From assembly GCF_045865695.1 (NCBI RefSeq), contig NZ_BAACAP010000196.1, positions 1 to 64,000 on the forward strand: a DNA stretch of 64,000 nt, read 5' to 3'. The notes below the pieces were generated by a model that did not search any database, was not told the DNA's origin, and saw nothing but the letters and a program-made list of their open reading frames with translations. A program made the position numbers and the translations under genes. Source of the stretch: Scytonema sp045865695. GTDB lineage: Bacteria; Cyanobacteriota; Cyanobacteriia; Cyanobacteriales; Nostocaceae. This document shows, in pieces, positions 43,443 to 52,284 of this stretch (within the stretch, counting starts at the first letter, position 1; each line of letters opens with the position of its first letter).

Positions 43443-43889
43443 ATGAGTCAAAAAGTCAGCAAAGTGTTTCACCAGTCCGGGGTAATTCCCTACAGAGTCC
43501 AAGATGGAAAAATCGAAGTTTTGCTAATCACAACCCGTAACTATCAGCGCTGGGTGGTTCCGAAAGGGGGTATTTCTAATGGTATGAGTCCTCCCAATTC
43601 AGCTGCAAAAGAAGCGTGGGAAGAAGCTGGGATCGTTGGACAAGTAGACACTCATGAATTAGGCAGTTATAAATATCGTAAACGAGGTAAGAGTTACCAA
43701 GTCAAGATGTATTTGTTACCAGTACAAGAGGTGAGTGAAGATTATCCAGAAGTAGGTCAAAGACAACGGCAGTGGTTAGATGTTAATAAAGCCATCAAGC
43801 GGGTTAAGTTGACTTCACTTAAACGAATTCTTAGGCGGTGTCTCAAGAATAAATCACGCTTAAGTGTATTGACACATTACTCAAATTAA
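43443..43889 (+). CDS. Nudix hydrolase (diphosphoinositol-polyphosphate phosphatase type)
   Basis: 148 residues from the ATG at 43443 (GGGAG about 11 upstream). SGVIPYRVQDGKIEVLLITTRNYQRWVVPKGGISNGMSPPNSAAKEAWEEAGIVG is the compact DIPP-like form: KGGIxxGxxPxxSAAKEAWEEAG with the box intact. Basic C-terminus (RILRRCLKNKSR). Probably hydrolyses Ap5A-type dinucleotides or inositol pyrophosphates. Confidence 0.87.
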   Translation: MSQKVSKVFHQSGVIPYRVQDGKIEVLLITTRNYQRWVVPKGGISNGMSPPNSAAKEAWEEAGIVGQVDTHELGSYKYRKRGKSYQVKMYLLPVQEVSEDYPEVGQRQRQWLDVNKAIKRVKLTSLKRILRRCLKNKSRLSVLTHYSN

Positions 43890-43995
43890 GAATTTATTTG
43901 GTTTGAACGGAACTGAAGAGATAATTGAGGCTCTTTAGCTTTCGTACAGCTATACCAAAAACGGTTTAGAATCTGACTTTTCAAAAATTGCCTAA

Positions 43996-44024
43996 GTAGG
44001 GGTGCAAGGCCGCCGCGCCCCTAC
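43996..44024. repeat. GTAGGGG...CCCCTAC palindromic repeat
   Basis: Intergenic relative of the repeat coded inside the AprA-like gene at 23696. Confidence 0.6.
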
Positions 44025-44060
44025 AAATGGTATGAAACCTTTCAAAAAAGAACAGTATAA

Positions 44061-44627
44061 TTAAAGTTCTAGATCGGAAGTAGATGAAGCTTCATCTTCT
44101 GTTGTTGTCGTCTGATTATAGTTATTAGAGCTTTTCAAGTTGGATTTTTTGAGTCGCTTCAGTCCACTCAAGACCACGAGCGTCAAAAGCGTTCCAATTA
44201 AACTCATTCGCCATAAACCACAACCTGCTGCTACTCCCAATCCACCCGCCAACCAAATACTTGCAGCGCTTGTTAGTCCTTTGACTTCTTCCCTACCTAG
44301 TTCCGGTCGAGCCTGTCGCAAAATTATTCCGGCTCCCAAAAATCCAACGCCTGTCGCTACCCCCTGTGCAATCCGAGCCATAGCGTTAAGAGCAGTAGAA
44401 CGGGCGATCGCATTATTAGTAAAACTACCATCAGGCAAGACTTGCAAGGGAACCATCACAAACAGGGCAGAACCTAGGCTCACGATCGTAAAAGTTCTGA
44501 CCCCAGCAGGTCTACCAGTTCGCTCGCGGTTCGCACCGATCGCTACACCAACTAACAGAGCTAAAATTAGCCGGAAAGCTATACTCTGCCAATCGCTTGG
44601 ATTGAAAAACATTTCATTCATAGTCAA
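44061..44627 (-). CDS. MgtC/SapB-family membrane protein
   Basis: 188 residues, five hydrophobic helices. AFRLILALLVGVAIGANRERTGRPAGVRTFTIVSLGSALFVMV and ARIAQGVATGVGFLGAGIILR are the two signature blocks of the family, linked to magnesium homeostasis and acid tolerance. Acidic Ser/Asn-rich tail. Alone on its strand. Confidence 0.92.
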   Translation of the reverse strand: MTMNEMFFNPSDWQSIAFRLILALLVGVAIGANRERTGRPAGVRTFTIVSLGSALFVMVPLQVLPDGSFTNNAIARSTALNAMARIAQGVATGVGFLGAGIILRQARPELGREEVKGLTSAASIWLAGGLGVAAGCGLWRMSLIGTLLTLVVLSGLKRLKKSNLKSSNNYNQTTTTEDEASSTSDLEL

Positions 44628-44814
44628 AACAGTAGGAAAATGAAAACTCGGTAAAGCTAGCCGACGTTATGCAGTACCTGCAACGTTGTCATCTTAGGTA
44701 TTTTATATAACTACGGTAAGCCGAGCTAATTGTGGTATAATTAAGTTCAGTTTAAGTAAAAAGTTAAGCTATAGTTAACTAGTTTAACAAAAGGTTAACA
44801 TATGAGGTGAATTG

Positions 44815-45096
44815 ATGGAACACTCCGAGCGCAAAGACAAAAACAGTTTTCTTTATCCTCAGGGACGCTATTACGGTCCCATAAAGCCTGAAAATTTAAT
44901 ATTTAACGCTAATCTTCAAGAATTTGCTCAAAAAGTTAGCATTATTACTAGTTTAGAAACATCTGGGAAACTTTCAAACGTAGAAGCTTACCACCAAATT
45001 GAAGCACTATGGAAACAGTTAAAATATAGTAAAAAGGAACTGGGAATTGGCAACGAAACGCCAAGTTTAAAAGAACTTCCACCAGATGTGACCTAA
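44815..45096 (+). CDS. Small conserved hypothetical protein
   Basis: 93 residues from ATG 44815 with AGGTGA five bases before it. KNSFLYPQGRYYGPIKPENLIFNANLQEFAQKVSIITSLETSGKLSNVEAYHQIEALWKQLKYSKKELGIG resembles a short helical protein found widely in cyanobacteria. No motifs. Function unknown. Confidence 0.75.
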   Translation: MEHSERKDKNSFLYPQGRYYGPIKPENLIFNANLQEFAQKVSIITSLETSGKLSNVEAYHQIEALWKQLKYSKKELGIGNETPSLKELPPDVT

Positions 45097-45205
45097 AGTC
45101 TCTCTTTATCGTGATTATAACCGACTTCTTGACATCTGCAATTTTTACTTCTCAAATAGGATTGCTATACATAATCATATTAAGTGTTTGGGGAATCTGA
45201 GGCTG

Positions 45206-45241
45206 GCGTTCGCGAAGCGCAAGCTGTACCCAGCTTATCGC
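45206..45241 (-). repeat. HIP1-embedded small dispersed repeat that forms the comB stop
   Basis: On the minus strand GCGAT, 28-bp insert (45236-45209), CGC. It is the AAGCTG-GGTA-CAGCTT type, as at 2788. The first two insert bases make TAA with the preceding T, which ends comB. Confidence 0.9.
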
Positions 45242-45960
45242 TCTTTTTTGCTATTGATATAAAAGTTTCCAGTTAACAAAGGTACGCAATCGCTAACATT
45301 GAAAGCTGCTGCTAATTCAACATCTAACTCAAAACCTTTGGCAATTAACTCTTTGCCCGAACTACATTTTTTTAAGTATCCTAACAAATCTTTCTTAAAA
45401 GTATGAAACGCTGTGACAGCAGTTTCTGCTTCTGGAGAAAAACTACCATTCAAAAAACTAAGAATTGCTCCAGCACCAACTAAATCTTCAAAAGCTGGTC
45501 TTAGTGAATCATCTTCCCACTTTTCACCTGCGGGAATAACTGCAATTCGATTTCCATATCTTTGAGCAAATTGTGCCACAGCTTCACAGTTTCGTAAACT
45601 ACCAGCTATGGTAGGAGTCTGACCAGTCAGTAGTGTCAAGGATGAACCGTTAGGTGATGGTACAACCAGTTTAGTCCCTGGAGGAATTTTAGTTAACGAT
45701 GCAGGGGAAAGTGAATACCCTTCTTGAGATAAACGACCTCTTGATAATTCTGCTTGTACAGATTTTGCATACTCAACTACAGAATCATCTCTCCATCGAT
45801 AAGGGTAAATGACTGCTCCATTGTTTGTAGCAATTTCTACAGAGGTTGAGAAAGACAGAATATCGACTATGACAATAATATCACTAATGGGTGCTAGTTG
45901 ATAAACACCTTGTAGACCCCACTCACAGCGTATATCAAATTCTGCTCGATCGTAAATCAT
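45235..45960 (-). CDS. comB: 2-phosphosulfolactate phosphatase family protein
   Basis: 241 residues. VYQLAPISDIIVIVDILSFSTSVEIATNNGAVIYPYRW and KLVVPSPNGSSLTLLTGQTPTIAGSLRNCEAVAQFA are the conserved Asp- and Ser-rich blocks of ComB, and VIPAGEKWEDDSLRPAFEDLVGAGAIL the acidic metal site. ComB removes phosphate from 2-phosphosulfolactate in coenzyme M synthesis; in cyanobacteria, which lack that coenzyme, it may make sulfolactate, a sulfonate that the SsuA proteins next door could bind. An insert at the end supplies the stop codon; without it nine more residues (SPASDSPNT) would follow. Confidence 0.85.
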   Translation of the reverse strand: MIYDRAEFDIRCEWGLQGVYQLAPISDIIVIVDILSFSTSVEIATNNGAVIYPYRWRDDSVVEYAKSVQAELSRGRLSQEGYSLSPASLTKIPPGTKLVVPSPNGSSLTLLTGQTPTIAGSLRNCEAVAQFAQRYGNRIAVIPAGEKWEDDSLRPAFEDLVGAGAILSFLNGSFSPEAETAVTAFHTFKKDLLGYLKKCSSGKELIAKGFELDVELAAAFNVSDCVPLLTGNFYINSKKER

Positions 45961-46136
45961 GACTTTAATATTTTATCTTCTTGTTTTTTGCTAATAAGTA
46001 TGATAACAATATTTATACTACTGTAAATCTATTGACTTATAATATATTGTTAAGTTTTGTTTGATTGAGAACATATTAGAGTCATAGTTTGGTGAAAATT
46101 GTAGACAACTCAGTTGTTATAAACGATTTTCAAAGA

Positions 46137-46177
46137 GGGAGCATCCCAATTTGGACTACACTCATTGGGATGCTCCC
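46137..46177. promoter_or_regulatory. 14-bp hairpin in the leader of the ruined ssuA pair
   Basis: GGGAGCATCCCAAT, 13-base loop, ATTGGGATGCTCCC, followed by CTC and seven A. Strong stem but no T-run on the plus strand, so not a standard terminator; may be a leader structure or repeat. It lies about 80 bases before the start at 46260. Confidence 0.45.
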
Positions 46178-46259
46178 CTCAAAAAAAGGTTTCTTGCGCT
46201 TTTATAATTTTGGCGTGATGCCAGGGAAGAGCTATCTGTACATAGGGAGAATCATTAAA

Positions 46260-47885
46260 ATGGCTTCTATTAAACGGCGTCATGTATTAGGCTTAAGCCT
46301 TTCAACAGTTGCTTCATTAGCCTATAAGTCCATCGCTGCTACACCCTTAGTAACCTCTGATACAATAGAGCCAACTCAAGCCTATTTAGCATCAACTAAG
46401 ATAGGTTTAAATGCATCAAAATTACGTCTTGGTTTTCAACCACCTTATGTGACAGTGTTTGCGATGCGAGAGCAAAAACTATTGGAAAAAGCATTTGAGG
46501 GAAGTTCAACTAGTTTTGAATTCCGCCGATTGCTATCGCTCAAACCAGTGACCGAAGCATTAGCTGCAGGAGCATTGGATCTGGGTTTAGGTGGCACACC
46601 CATTCCAGCGTTCGCGAAGCGCAAGCCGTACCCGGCTTATCGCTGCAGGTCTACCTATTCGTGTCATTGCTCTTGTCGAACGTAGTCCCAAAACTCACGC
46701 TTTACTGGTTCGACCTAACTCATCAGTCAAAAGTATTCAAGATTTGAAAGGTAAGAAAATCGGGACACCCACTGGAAGAAGCCACTTATTGGTAGTGCGA
46801 GTACTAGAACGCATTGGATTAAAAGATACTGATATAAAGTGGGTTCAATTAGAAAATGATGTAGGTCGTGCAGCATTGCTATCAGGTGCGATTGATGTTT
46901 GGGCAACTTGGGACCCCTTCTATGCCAGTGTAGAAGTTGCGAAAGAGGCAATTCCAATAGTAGACGGAACTCAATATACTTTGAATTATGTGGCGCTGTT
47001 TGGACGCACAGAATACATAGAACAGAAGTCACAAAAGTCTTGGAAAAGCGTCTGGAACCTTTGGGTGTTAAGGTGGAGTGGGCGCAATTTGCCCAAGGTC
47101 CGCAGTTGATGGAAGCTATGAATGTAGGCAAAATAGACTTAGGTTCTGTGGGTGAAACTCCTCCTATCTTTGCTCAGGCAGCTGGTGCTCAAATCGTCTA
47201 TGTTGTTGGTACGCGACGTACTGAAAAGAGTGGTCAAGGAAGTGCAATTGTTGTGCCACCAAATTCTCCTATTAAGAGTGTCAAAGATATCAAAGGGCAA
47301 AAAGTCGTTTTCCAAAAAGCTTCTGCATCTCACTACTTCATCATTAGAGCTTTAGAAGATGTAGGCTTGAAATATAGCGATATTCAAGTTCTGAGTATAC
47401 CCAATGTAGAAGCTAGTAGTGCATTTCTGGAAGGAAAAATTCCTGTTTGGGTAACTGGAGATCCCCATTTAGCTCGAGCTGAAATATTGCGTAAGGCACG
47501 GGTTCTCAGAACATCTCAAGGGCTTGATACACCTGGTAGCTACTATATCGGAGCAAAGCAGTTCGTAATAGATAATCCTGAATTATTGCGAATTGTTATT
47601 GAAGAGATTGATAAAATTTAACTTTGGGCTGAGGCACATCTTAAAGAGACTGTAAAGCTAATCATGCCATACCAAAAACTACCTCCAGATGTGATGGATT
47701 TGGTCATTAGCCGTCGCTCTTATGGGTTAAGAGCTATTTCCCCAAATTTAATCAAGGAACAACAGAGGATCGCAGATTATTTCTATAAAAATGGTTTGTT
47801 GCCTAAACCTCTAAATGTCCAGGAAGCTATGCTGACACCCGAACAGTATGCAGCGCTTACTCCGCCAACACTCAGTCAAAAATAG
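46260..47885 (+). pseudogene. Two tandem sulfonate-binding protein genes fused and inactivated
   Basis: Gene A starts at ATG 46260 (AGGGAGA upstream): twin-Arg-free signal RRHVLGLSLSTVASLAYKSIA, then KLRLGFQPPYVTVFAMREQKLLEKAF. A 28-bp insert (46611-46638) shifts its frame; removal gives GGTPIPAIAAGLPIRVIALVE and it continues to about 47020. There it changes abruptly to gene B, which lacks its N-terminus: KVLEKRLEPLGVKVEWAQFAQGPQLMEAMNVGKIDLGSVGETPPIFAQAAG. An in-frame TAA at 47619 splits B before LWAEAHLKETVK; it then runs to TPPTLSQK at 47883. Both are SsuA relatives, so at least three such genes once stood here. Confidence 0.85.
46608..46643 (-). repeat. HIP1-embedded small dispersed repeat in ssuA gene A
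   Basis: Minus strand GCGAT, insert (46638-46611), CGC; insert identical to copies 1 and 3. Excision restores frame. Confidence 0.9.
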
Positions 47886-47904
47886 CACGAGTAGTGCTTG
47901 AACA

Positions 47905-47975
47905 GTGACCCCCACTTCGTTCCCAGGCAGAGCCTGGGAATGCCTTGGAGCAGAGGCTCCGCCTCCTGAATGTCG
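47905..47975. repeat. GTTCCCAGGC / GCCTGGGAA and GGAG / CTCC hairpin repeat
   Basis: GTTCCCAGGCAGAGCCTGGGAA then GGAGCAGAGGCTCCGCCTCC, two hairpins common in cyanobacterial intergenic DNA. It follows the ssuA B stop. Confidence 0.65.
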
Positions 47976-48160
47976 AAGCAGCACCAGAACCAAGTAAACC
48001 GACAATCCGCGTTCCTACAACAGGTCTTGTGCTCATAGCTAAAATATCTTTTCCTGACTTCAAGAAGTAAGCTTTTTATCGTTAGGCAACTAAATTTTTA
48101 GCTCCCAAATTAATCGAGCAGAGGTGAAACGTTTCCCCATTGCCCAGTAAACACAAATTC

Positions 48161-48565
48161 CTATAAGGGTTTGCGAACACGGGGAGCCAGTTCTCGATCG
48201 CGTAGACCATCAGGAAGACTATGCGGATCGCCTAAATACCCGATCGCGAGTGCCGTGACAGGTTCATAGTTTTCTGGTATTTGGTATGTATTCTTAGCCT
48301 TATCTACATTAAATCCCGCTATCTGATGAGCAAATAAACCGAGAGAAGTTGCTTGAAGAACTAGATTTTCTAACGCGAGTCCGACATCATGAAACGCATG
48401 GCGATTCACCTTGCCATCATCAGAATGGAGTTTGGCAACAGCAATCAGCAGCACCGGAGCATTTTTCGCCCATCCTTGATTAAACTCAACCAAGGTACTA
48501 AGTAGACGATTATGTAAGGATACGATGGTTTTGCGCTCGCGATCGTTACTACTGAGCAGGAACAA
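48161..48565 (-). pseudogene. Nitroreductase-family protein missing its N-terminus
   Basis: 134 residues: LLSTLVEFNQGWAKNAPVLLIAVAKLHSDDGKVNRHAFHDVGLALENLVLQATSLGLFAHQIAGF and YQIPENYEPVTALAIGYLGDP. Full enzymes are about 200 residues; the first 60 (FMN phosphate-binding RRS/R region) are absent and the end is clipped after APRVRKPL. FMN binding would fail. Confidence 0.75.
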
Positions 48566-48962
48566 ATATCTAAAGATACTGTTTAAAAAGCTTCAGCTTA
48601 TCTCAGCTACTACATAAGCTATTTTGTAAAAATTAATACTTTATGATACTTTGACAAATCATCTGTAAAATTTATGACAATTTTATACTTCTATAACTTG
48701 ATTCTTTAACCGTATTTATAGTAAAGTTTTACGGTGTGTCGTAGATACATCTTTTGTAGATAAATAAAAGCTTTTATCTAGAAAACCAGTCTCGATCTTC
48801 AGTGTGAAAAAATGCTGATGAATTCCATACGAGCGCTTCATTTTGCGCTTTGATTTGGAAGTTCTATTAACTTACACAAACTCACAACGACTTTATCAAC
48901 TCAATCGAGTTGGTCACAAAGTCTTGTATAGATAGTTTCATACACCTGAACGAGGATATTTC
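48566..48962. other. 397-bp AT-rich gap
   Basis: Upstream region of the beta-propeller gene; no ORF or RNA recognised. A long leader is likely. Confidence 0.4.
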
Positions 48963-50300
48963 ATGATGAAGAAGTTTTTCCTTCCGTTCCTATTTTTTAT
49001 TGGGATTGTTTGGGTTGTATTTACTCAAGTCCCGCTCTCAGTCTACAACAATTTTTCTCTATCAGCCTCAGCCAAACAACCAAGCAATTCATCCACTTAT
49101 GAGGTGTGGTCTATCGATCAAGCAGATTCCTTAGATGGCACTCCTTTAGGAGGCAATCTCTATGTTCTGTCAGGTGATGACCAAGACTTTTTGACAGGTC
49201 GTGCAAAGGTTGAACAAATTAACTTGGCTGCTAGTGCTAAAAGTAAGGGTCTTGCAGCAGGTCAAAAACCTCACTGGATTGCTTTCAACACAGGAGCAAA
49301 ATACGCAATTGTAGGATACGCCACAACGGCTCCAGTGTACGCAATTGACGCTGACAGACGAGAAGTTGTAGATTCGATTCTTCCACCAGGATTAGCAACC
49401 TCAAACTCCCACACTGTTTACATCTCAAAGGATAACAAGTTTGTATTTGTTGCTGATACTCCCGGTCAACGAATTCATAAGATTGCCACTAATTATGAAG
49501 CACCTGGAGGAAAAATTTTTGGTGAAGTGAAAACGTTAGACTTTAACGTTTCAGAAACAAAGACAGCCTTGGGAACTCCAACTGCTCGACCAGTGGTAGC
49601 TGTAGTTGATGATTCGGGACAGTTTATGTATGTTACTTTTGCTGATGGTGGTGTGGCGATTGTCAATGCAGAAACACTGACAATAGCACACATTTACACT
49701 AAAGAAGAAGTTACTTTCAATGGATTACTTGCTTCTCAAGTTGGCGACAGCTTTATTACTAACGCGGGTAATGCAGATCCCCAAATAGCTGACTTTGTTT
49801 ATGTTTACGACAACAAGTCCTTGCTCGAAAATCCTTCTAAACGTCCAGATTTTATTAAAGTTCCTCAATCCGGTAATGATGTTCATGGTGCGGTATTCGT
49901 TCGTGACAAATACTTATGGCAACTCAATCGTGCATCAAATACCATTACAATACATGAGATCCAGCCTAACCTCTTCGATCCAGATATTGATGGTTCAAAC
50001 AAAGTTCGTGCAGTTAATCTTGTAGAACTAACAGATACAGCTTTAGGTCCCGATCCCGCGCCAGACATAATAGAAACATCGCCCTCCCAAGAAGTTGCTT
50101 TTATTTCACAGCGCGGACCGAATCCCATTTCTGGAAACGATCCAGCATTTTTCAACAGTGTAGGTGCTACTCCAGGAATAGGGGTCGTGCAAATTAAAAA
50201 AGACGGTCAAGATGCTAAACCCGTTTATCTTTACAGGTTCGATAATGTTGTGAATGGAGTTAACATTGGTGATTTCCACGCACTCACTGTTCGCAAATAG
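48963..50300 (+). CDS. Secreted beta-propeller (YVTN-like) protein
   Basis: 445 residues. MMKKFFLPFLFFIGIVWVVF is a signal peptide. The rest repeats blades such as KPHWIAFNTGAKYAIVGYATTAPVYAIDADRREVVDSI, NSHTVYISKDNKFVFVADTPGQRIHKI and FMYVTFADGGVAIVNAETLTIAHIY, as in surface YVTN proteins. No catalytic residues seen. GAGGATATTTC precedes the double ATG (48963 or 48966). Alone; role unknown. Confidence 0.78.
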   Translation: MMKKFFLPFLFFIGIVWVVFTQVPLSVYNNFSLSASAKQPSNSSTYEVWSIDQADSLDGTPLGGNLYVLSGDDQDFLTGRAKVEQINLAASAKSKGLAAGQKPHWIAFNTGAKYAIVGYATTAPVYAIDADRREVVDSILPPGLATSNSHTVYISKDNKFVFVADTPGQRIHKIATNYEAPGGKIFGEVKTLDFNVSETKTALGTPTARPVVAVVDDSGQFMYVTFADGGVAIVNAETLTIAHIYTKEEVTFNGLLASQVGDSFITNAGNADPQIADFVYVYDNKSLLENPSKRPDFIKVPQSGNDVHGAVFVRDKYLWQLNRASNTITIHEIQPNLFDPDIDGSNKVRAVNLVELTDTALGPDPAPDIIETSPSQEVAFISQRGPNPISGNDPAFFNSVGATPGIGVVQIKKDGQDAKPVYLYRFDNVVNGVNIGDFHALTVRK

Positions 50301-50345
50301 AGTTTGTTTCAATTAGTTCAGAGAAGGTTGTATATCCAAATCTGA

Positions 50346-50543
50346 GCCTTAACAGAAGATGCAAAATTTGAGGGAGCCAATGTTATTGCTCGAATTTCAG
50401 GATGCAGTCTTAGTGTAGCTAGAAACTTGATGAAAAACTTACCTGAAACCTTACCCGTGCAACTCTACAAACATCAAGCTCAACGTTTGGTTCTAGAACT
50501 TGGGAAAGCTCAAGTTGTTGGCTATTTGCTTACACTTAAGTAA
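50346..50543 (+). pseudogene. Open frame without a start, unrecognised
   Basis: 65 codons to TAA: DAKFEGANVIARISGCSLSVARNLMKNLPETLPVQLYKHQAQRLVLELGKAQVVGYL. It has protein-like composition and helical pattern but no ATG, GTG or TTG at its front and TGA just upstream; likely the 3' end of a lost gene. Confidence 0.35.
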
Positions 50544-50619
50544 GTTAATATAATCAAACAAGAATTCGGATTCCTTTACCTAGCTTGTTGCAGTTGAGCT
50601 TGTTGCACAGAAAATTCAT

Positions 50620-50810
50620 TTAGGGACTTCCAAATAAAAAAATAACTAACTTTCTCTTGTGGTACGGAGAGCAGCCCCGTGCGGAGAGCAGTGCGTTGCG
50701 GGCGTTCCCCCCGTTGAAGCGACTGCGGGGCTTCTAGCCCGTCACTCACAAAGAACGGGCGAGGACGCCCGTACCACAAGATGGATAATTTATTTCTTGG
50801 ACAGCCCTTA
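50620..50810. mobile_element. MITE-like element, copy 3 (with inner insertion)
   Basis: Same ends as copies 1 and 2 (TTAGGGACTTCCAAATAAA, TTTATTTCTTGGACAGCCC). The inner part is about 60 bp longer than in the other copies (GGAGAGCAGCCCCGTGCGG and GTTGAAGCGACTGCGGGG) before the CTAGCCCGTCAC hairpin section. Confidence 0.75.
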
Positions 50811-50816
50811 TAGTCT

Positions 50817-52007
50817 TTAGCCTACAGCTTGTAGAAGTGATTGCAATTTCAATAAGCGCTCTCCTGCCTTTGCTAAAGTTTCGGGTTTCTTGCTAAAACA
50901 AAATCTAATGAATTTCTGCCCCTTTTCTGACTGTGCAAAAAAGCTAGAACCGGGAACTACAGCAACACCAATTTCTTTAATTAAATATTCACAAAATTCC
51001 ACATCGTTCTTGTAACCAAAGTCTGAAATATCAGCAAACACGTAGTAAGCTCCTTGAGGAACAAAATAGGGAATTCCCACTGCAGCCAGTATTTGCAAAA
51101 TCTTGTCTCTTTTTTGGTGATAAAGCTTTGACAGGTCTTCGTAATAGCTCACAGGAAGTTGCATTGCTGCTACTCCCGCCCTTTGCAAGGGTGCAGGTGC
51201 GCCAACAGTCAGAAAATCATGAACTTTGCGAATTGCTCCTGTTAATTCTGAATTGGCTAAAATGTAGCCAACTCGCCAACCAGTTACGCTGTAGGTTTTA
51301 GAAAGACCATTGATAGTGACAGTTCTCTCAAACATTCCAGGCAGAGTTGCCATTGCAATGTGCTGCGTTCCATCATAGAGAATGTGTTCGTATATTTCAT
51401 CTGTAAAGACTAGCACATCCCACTTTTGACAAAGTTCAGCAATTAGGTTGAGTTCTTCACGAGTAAAGACTTTACCAGTTGGGTTATGGGGTGTATTAAT
51501 AATAATGGCTTTCGTATGTTCGTTGAAGCTGTTGCGTAATTCTGCTTCATCAAATGTCCACTCTGGCGGATGCAGCGACACATAACGAGGTGTTGCACCA
51601 GCCAAAACTGCATCGGGACCATAGTTTTCATAGTACGGCTCAAACACTATCACTTCATCACCAGGATTTAAAGTAGCCAACATGACCGCAGCCATTGCTT
51701 CTGTTGAACCACAAGTCACAGTCATATGTCGTTCGGGATCGACGTTCAATCCCAAATACCAACAGACTTTTTCTGCGATCGCATGACGAAAAGCTTTATC
51801 TCCCCAAGTAATAGCGTACTGATTAACATCTTCCTCAATTGCTGCACAGGCTGCTTGTTTTAACTCAAGCGGACATGGAAAATCAGGAAATCCCTGCGCT
51901 AAATTCACAGCATTGTATTGTAATGCAACTCTGGTCATTTCGCGAATGACTGACTCTGTAAACTGGTTTGCCTTCTGGGAAATCTTCTGCTTTCCTGTCT
52001 GAGTCAC
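50817..52007 (-). CDS. Pyridoxal-phosphate aminotransferase, class I (methionine/kynurenine type)
   Basis: 396 residues. NLAQGFPDFPCP at the start, NTPHNPTGKVFTREEL (Asn contact) and NGLSKTYSVTGWRVGYI with the PLP lysine near residue 239; FIRFCFSKKPETLAKAGERL carries the carboxylate Arg. Close to YbdL/MtnE-like aminotransferases that act on methionine, glutamine or KMTB. The gene is first in the minus-strand run but separated from the MFS by over 250 bases, so not part of the biosynthetic operon. Confidence 0.9.
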   Translation of the reverse strand: MTQTGKQKISQKANQFTESVIREMTRVALQYNAVNLAQGFPDFPCPLELKQAACAAIEEDVNQYAITWGDKAFRHAIAEKVCWYLGLNVDPERHMTVTCGSTEAMAAVMLATLNPGDEVIVFEPYYENYGPDAVLAGATPRYVSLHPPEWTFDEAELRNSFNEHTKAIIINTPHNPTGKVFTREELNLIAELCQKWDVLVFTDEIYEHILYDGTQHIAMATLPGMFERTVTINGLSKTYSVTGWRVGYILANSELTGAIRKVHDFLTVGAPAPLQRAGVAAMQLPVSYYEDLSKLYHQKRDKILQILAAVGIPYFVPQGAYYVFADISDFGYKNDVEFCEYLIKEIGVAVVPGSSFFAQSEKGQKFIRFCFSKKPETLAKAGERLLKLQSLLQAVG

Positions 52008-52122
52008 GCTTATTCCTCCATTAAGGAAATTTATGTTAAGTTGGTCGATCTACAGTATATTTTACTATTAAGTAAGTCAGCATAACTAAAATTAATTAGT
52101 AAAGATCGTCATTTGTCATTCG

Positions 52123-52284
52123 TTGTTGCTAAGGTTTTTCTTAGCGTTTGTTCTCGTTAACGGACGAAGCCAGGAAAGCTTAGAGCGAGCAGTTGCGGGT
52201 GAAATTCTCAACGGTGGTGGGGAGATATTGGGCTTTTTGAGTGGAGCGGGTTCAGTAGGTTCATTTTTCATGTATGCGTGTTGA
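52123..52284 (+). other. Possible small Gly-rich peptide or gene fragment
   Basis: A frame from TTG at 52123 reads LERAVAGEILNGGGEILGFLSGAGSVGSFF to TGA. The acidic-leader then Gly-rich helix pattern recalls double-glycine bacteriocin precursors, but there is no clear start or ribosome-binding site and it overlaps the MFS end on the other strand by 24 bases. Confidence 0.2.

Noticed and set aside
46137..46177. Strong hairpin as a terminator
   Set aside because: No T-run follows on the plus strand, and on the minus strand the T-run precedes the stem.
47811..48063. Minus-strand ORFs with MSTRPVVGTRIVGLLGSG
   Set aside because: Short, overlap a repeat hairpin and the end of the ssuA ghost; no family recognised.
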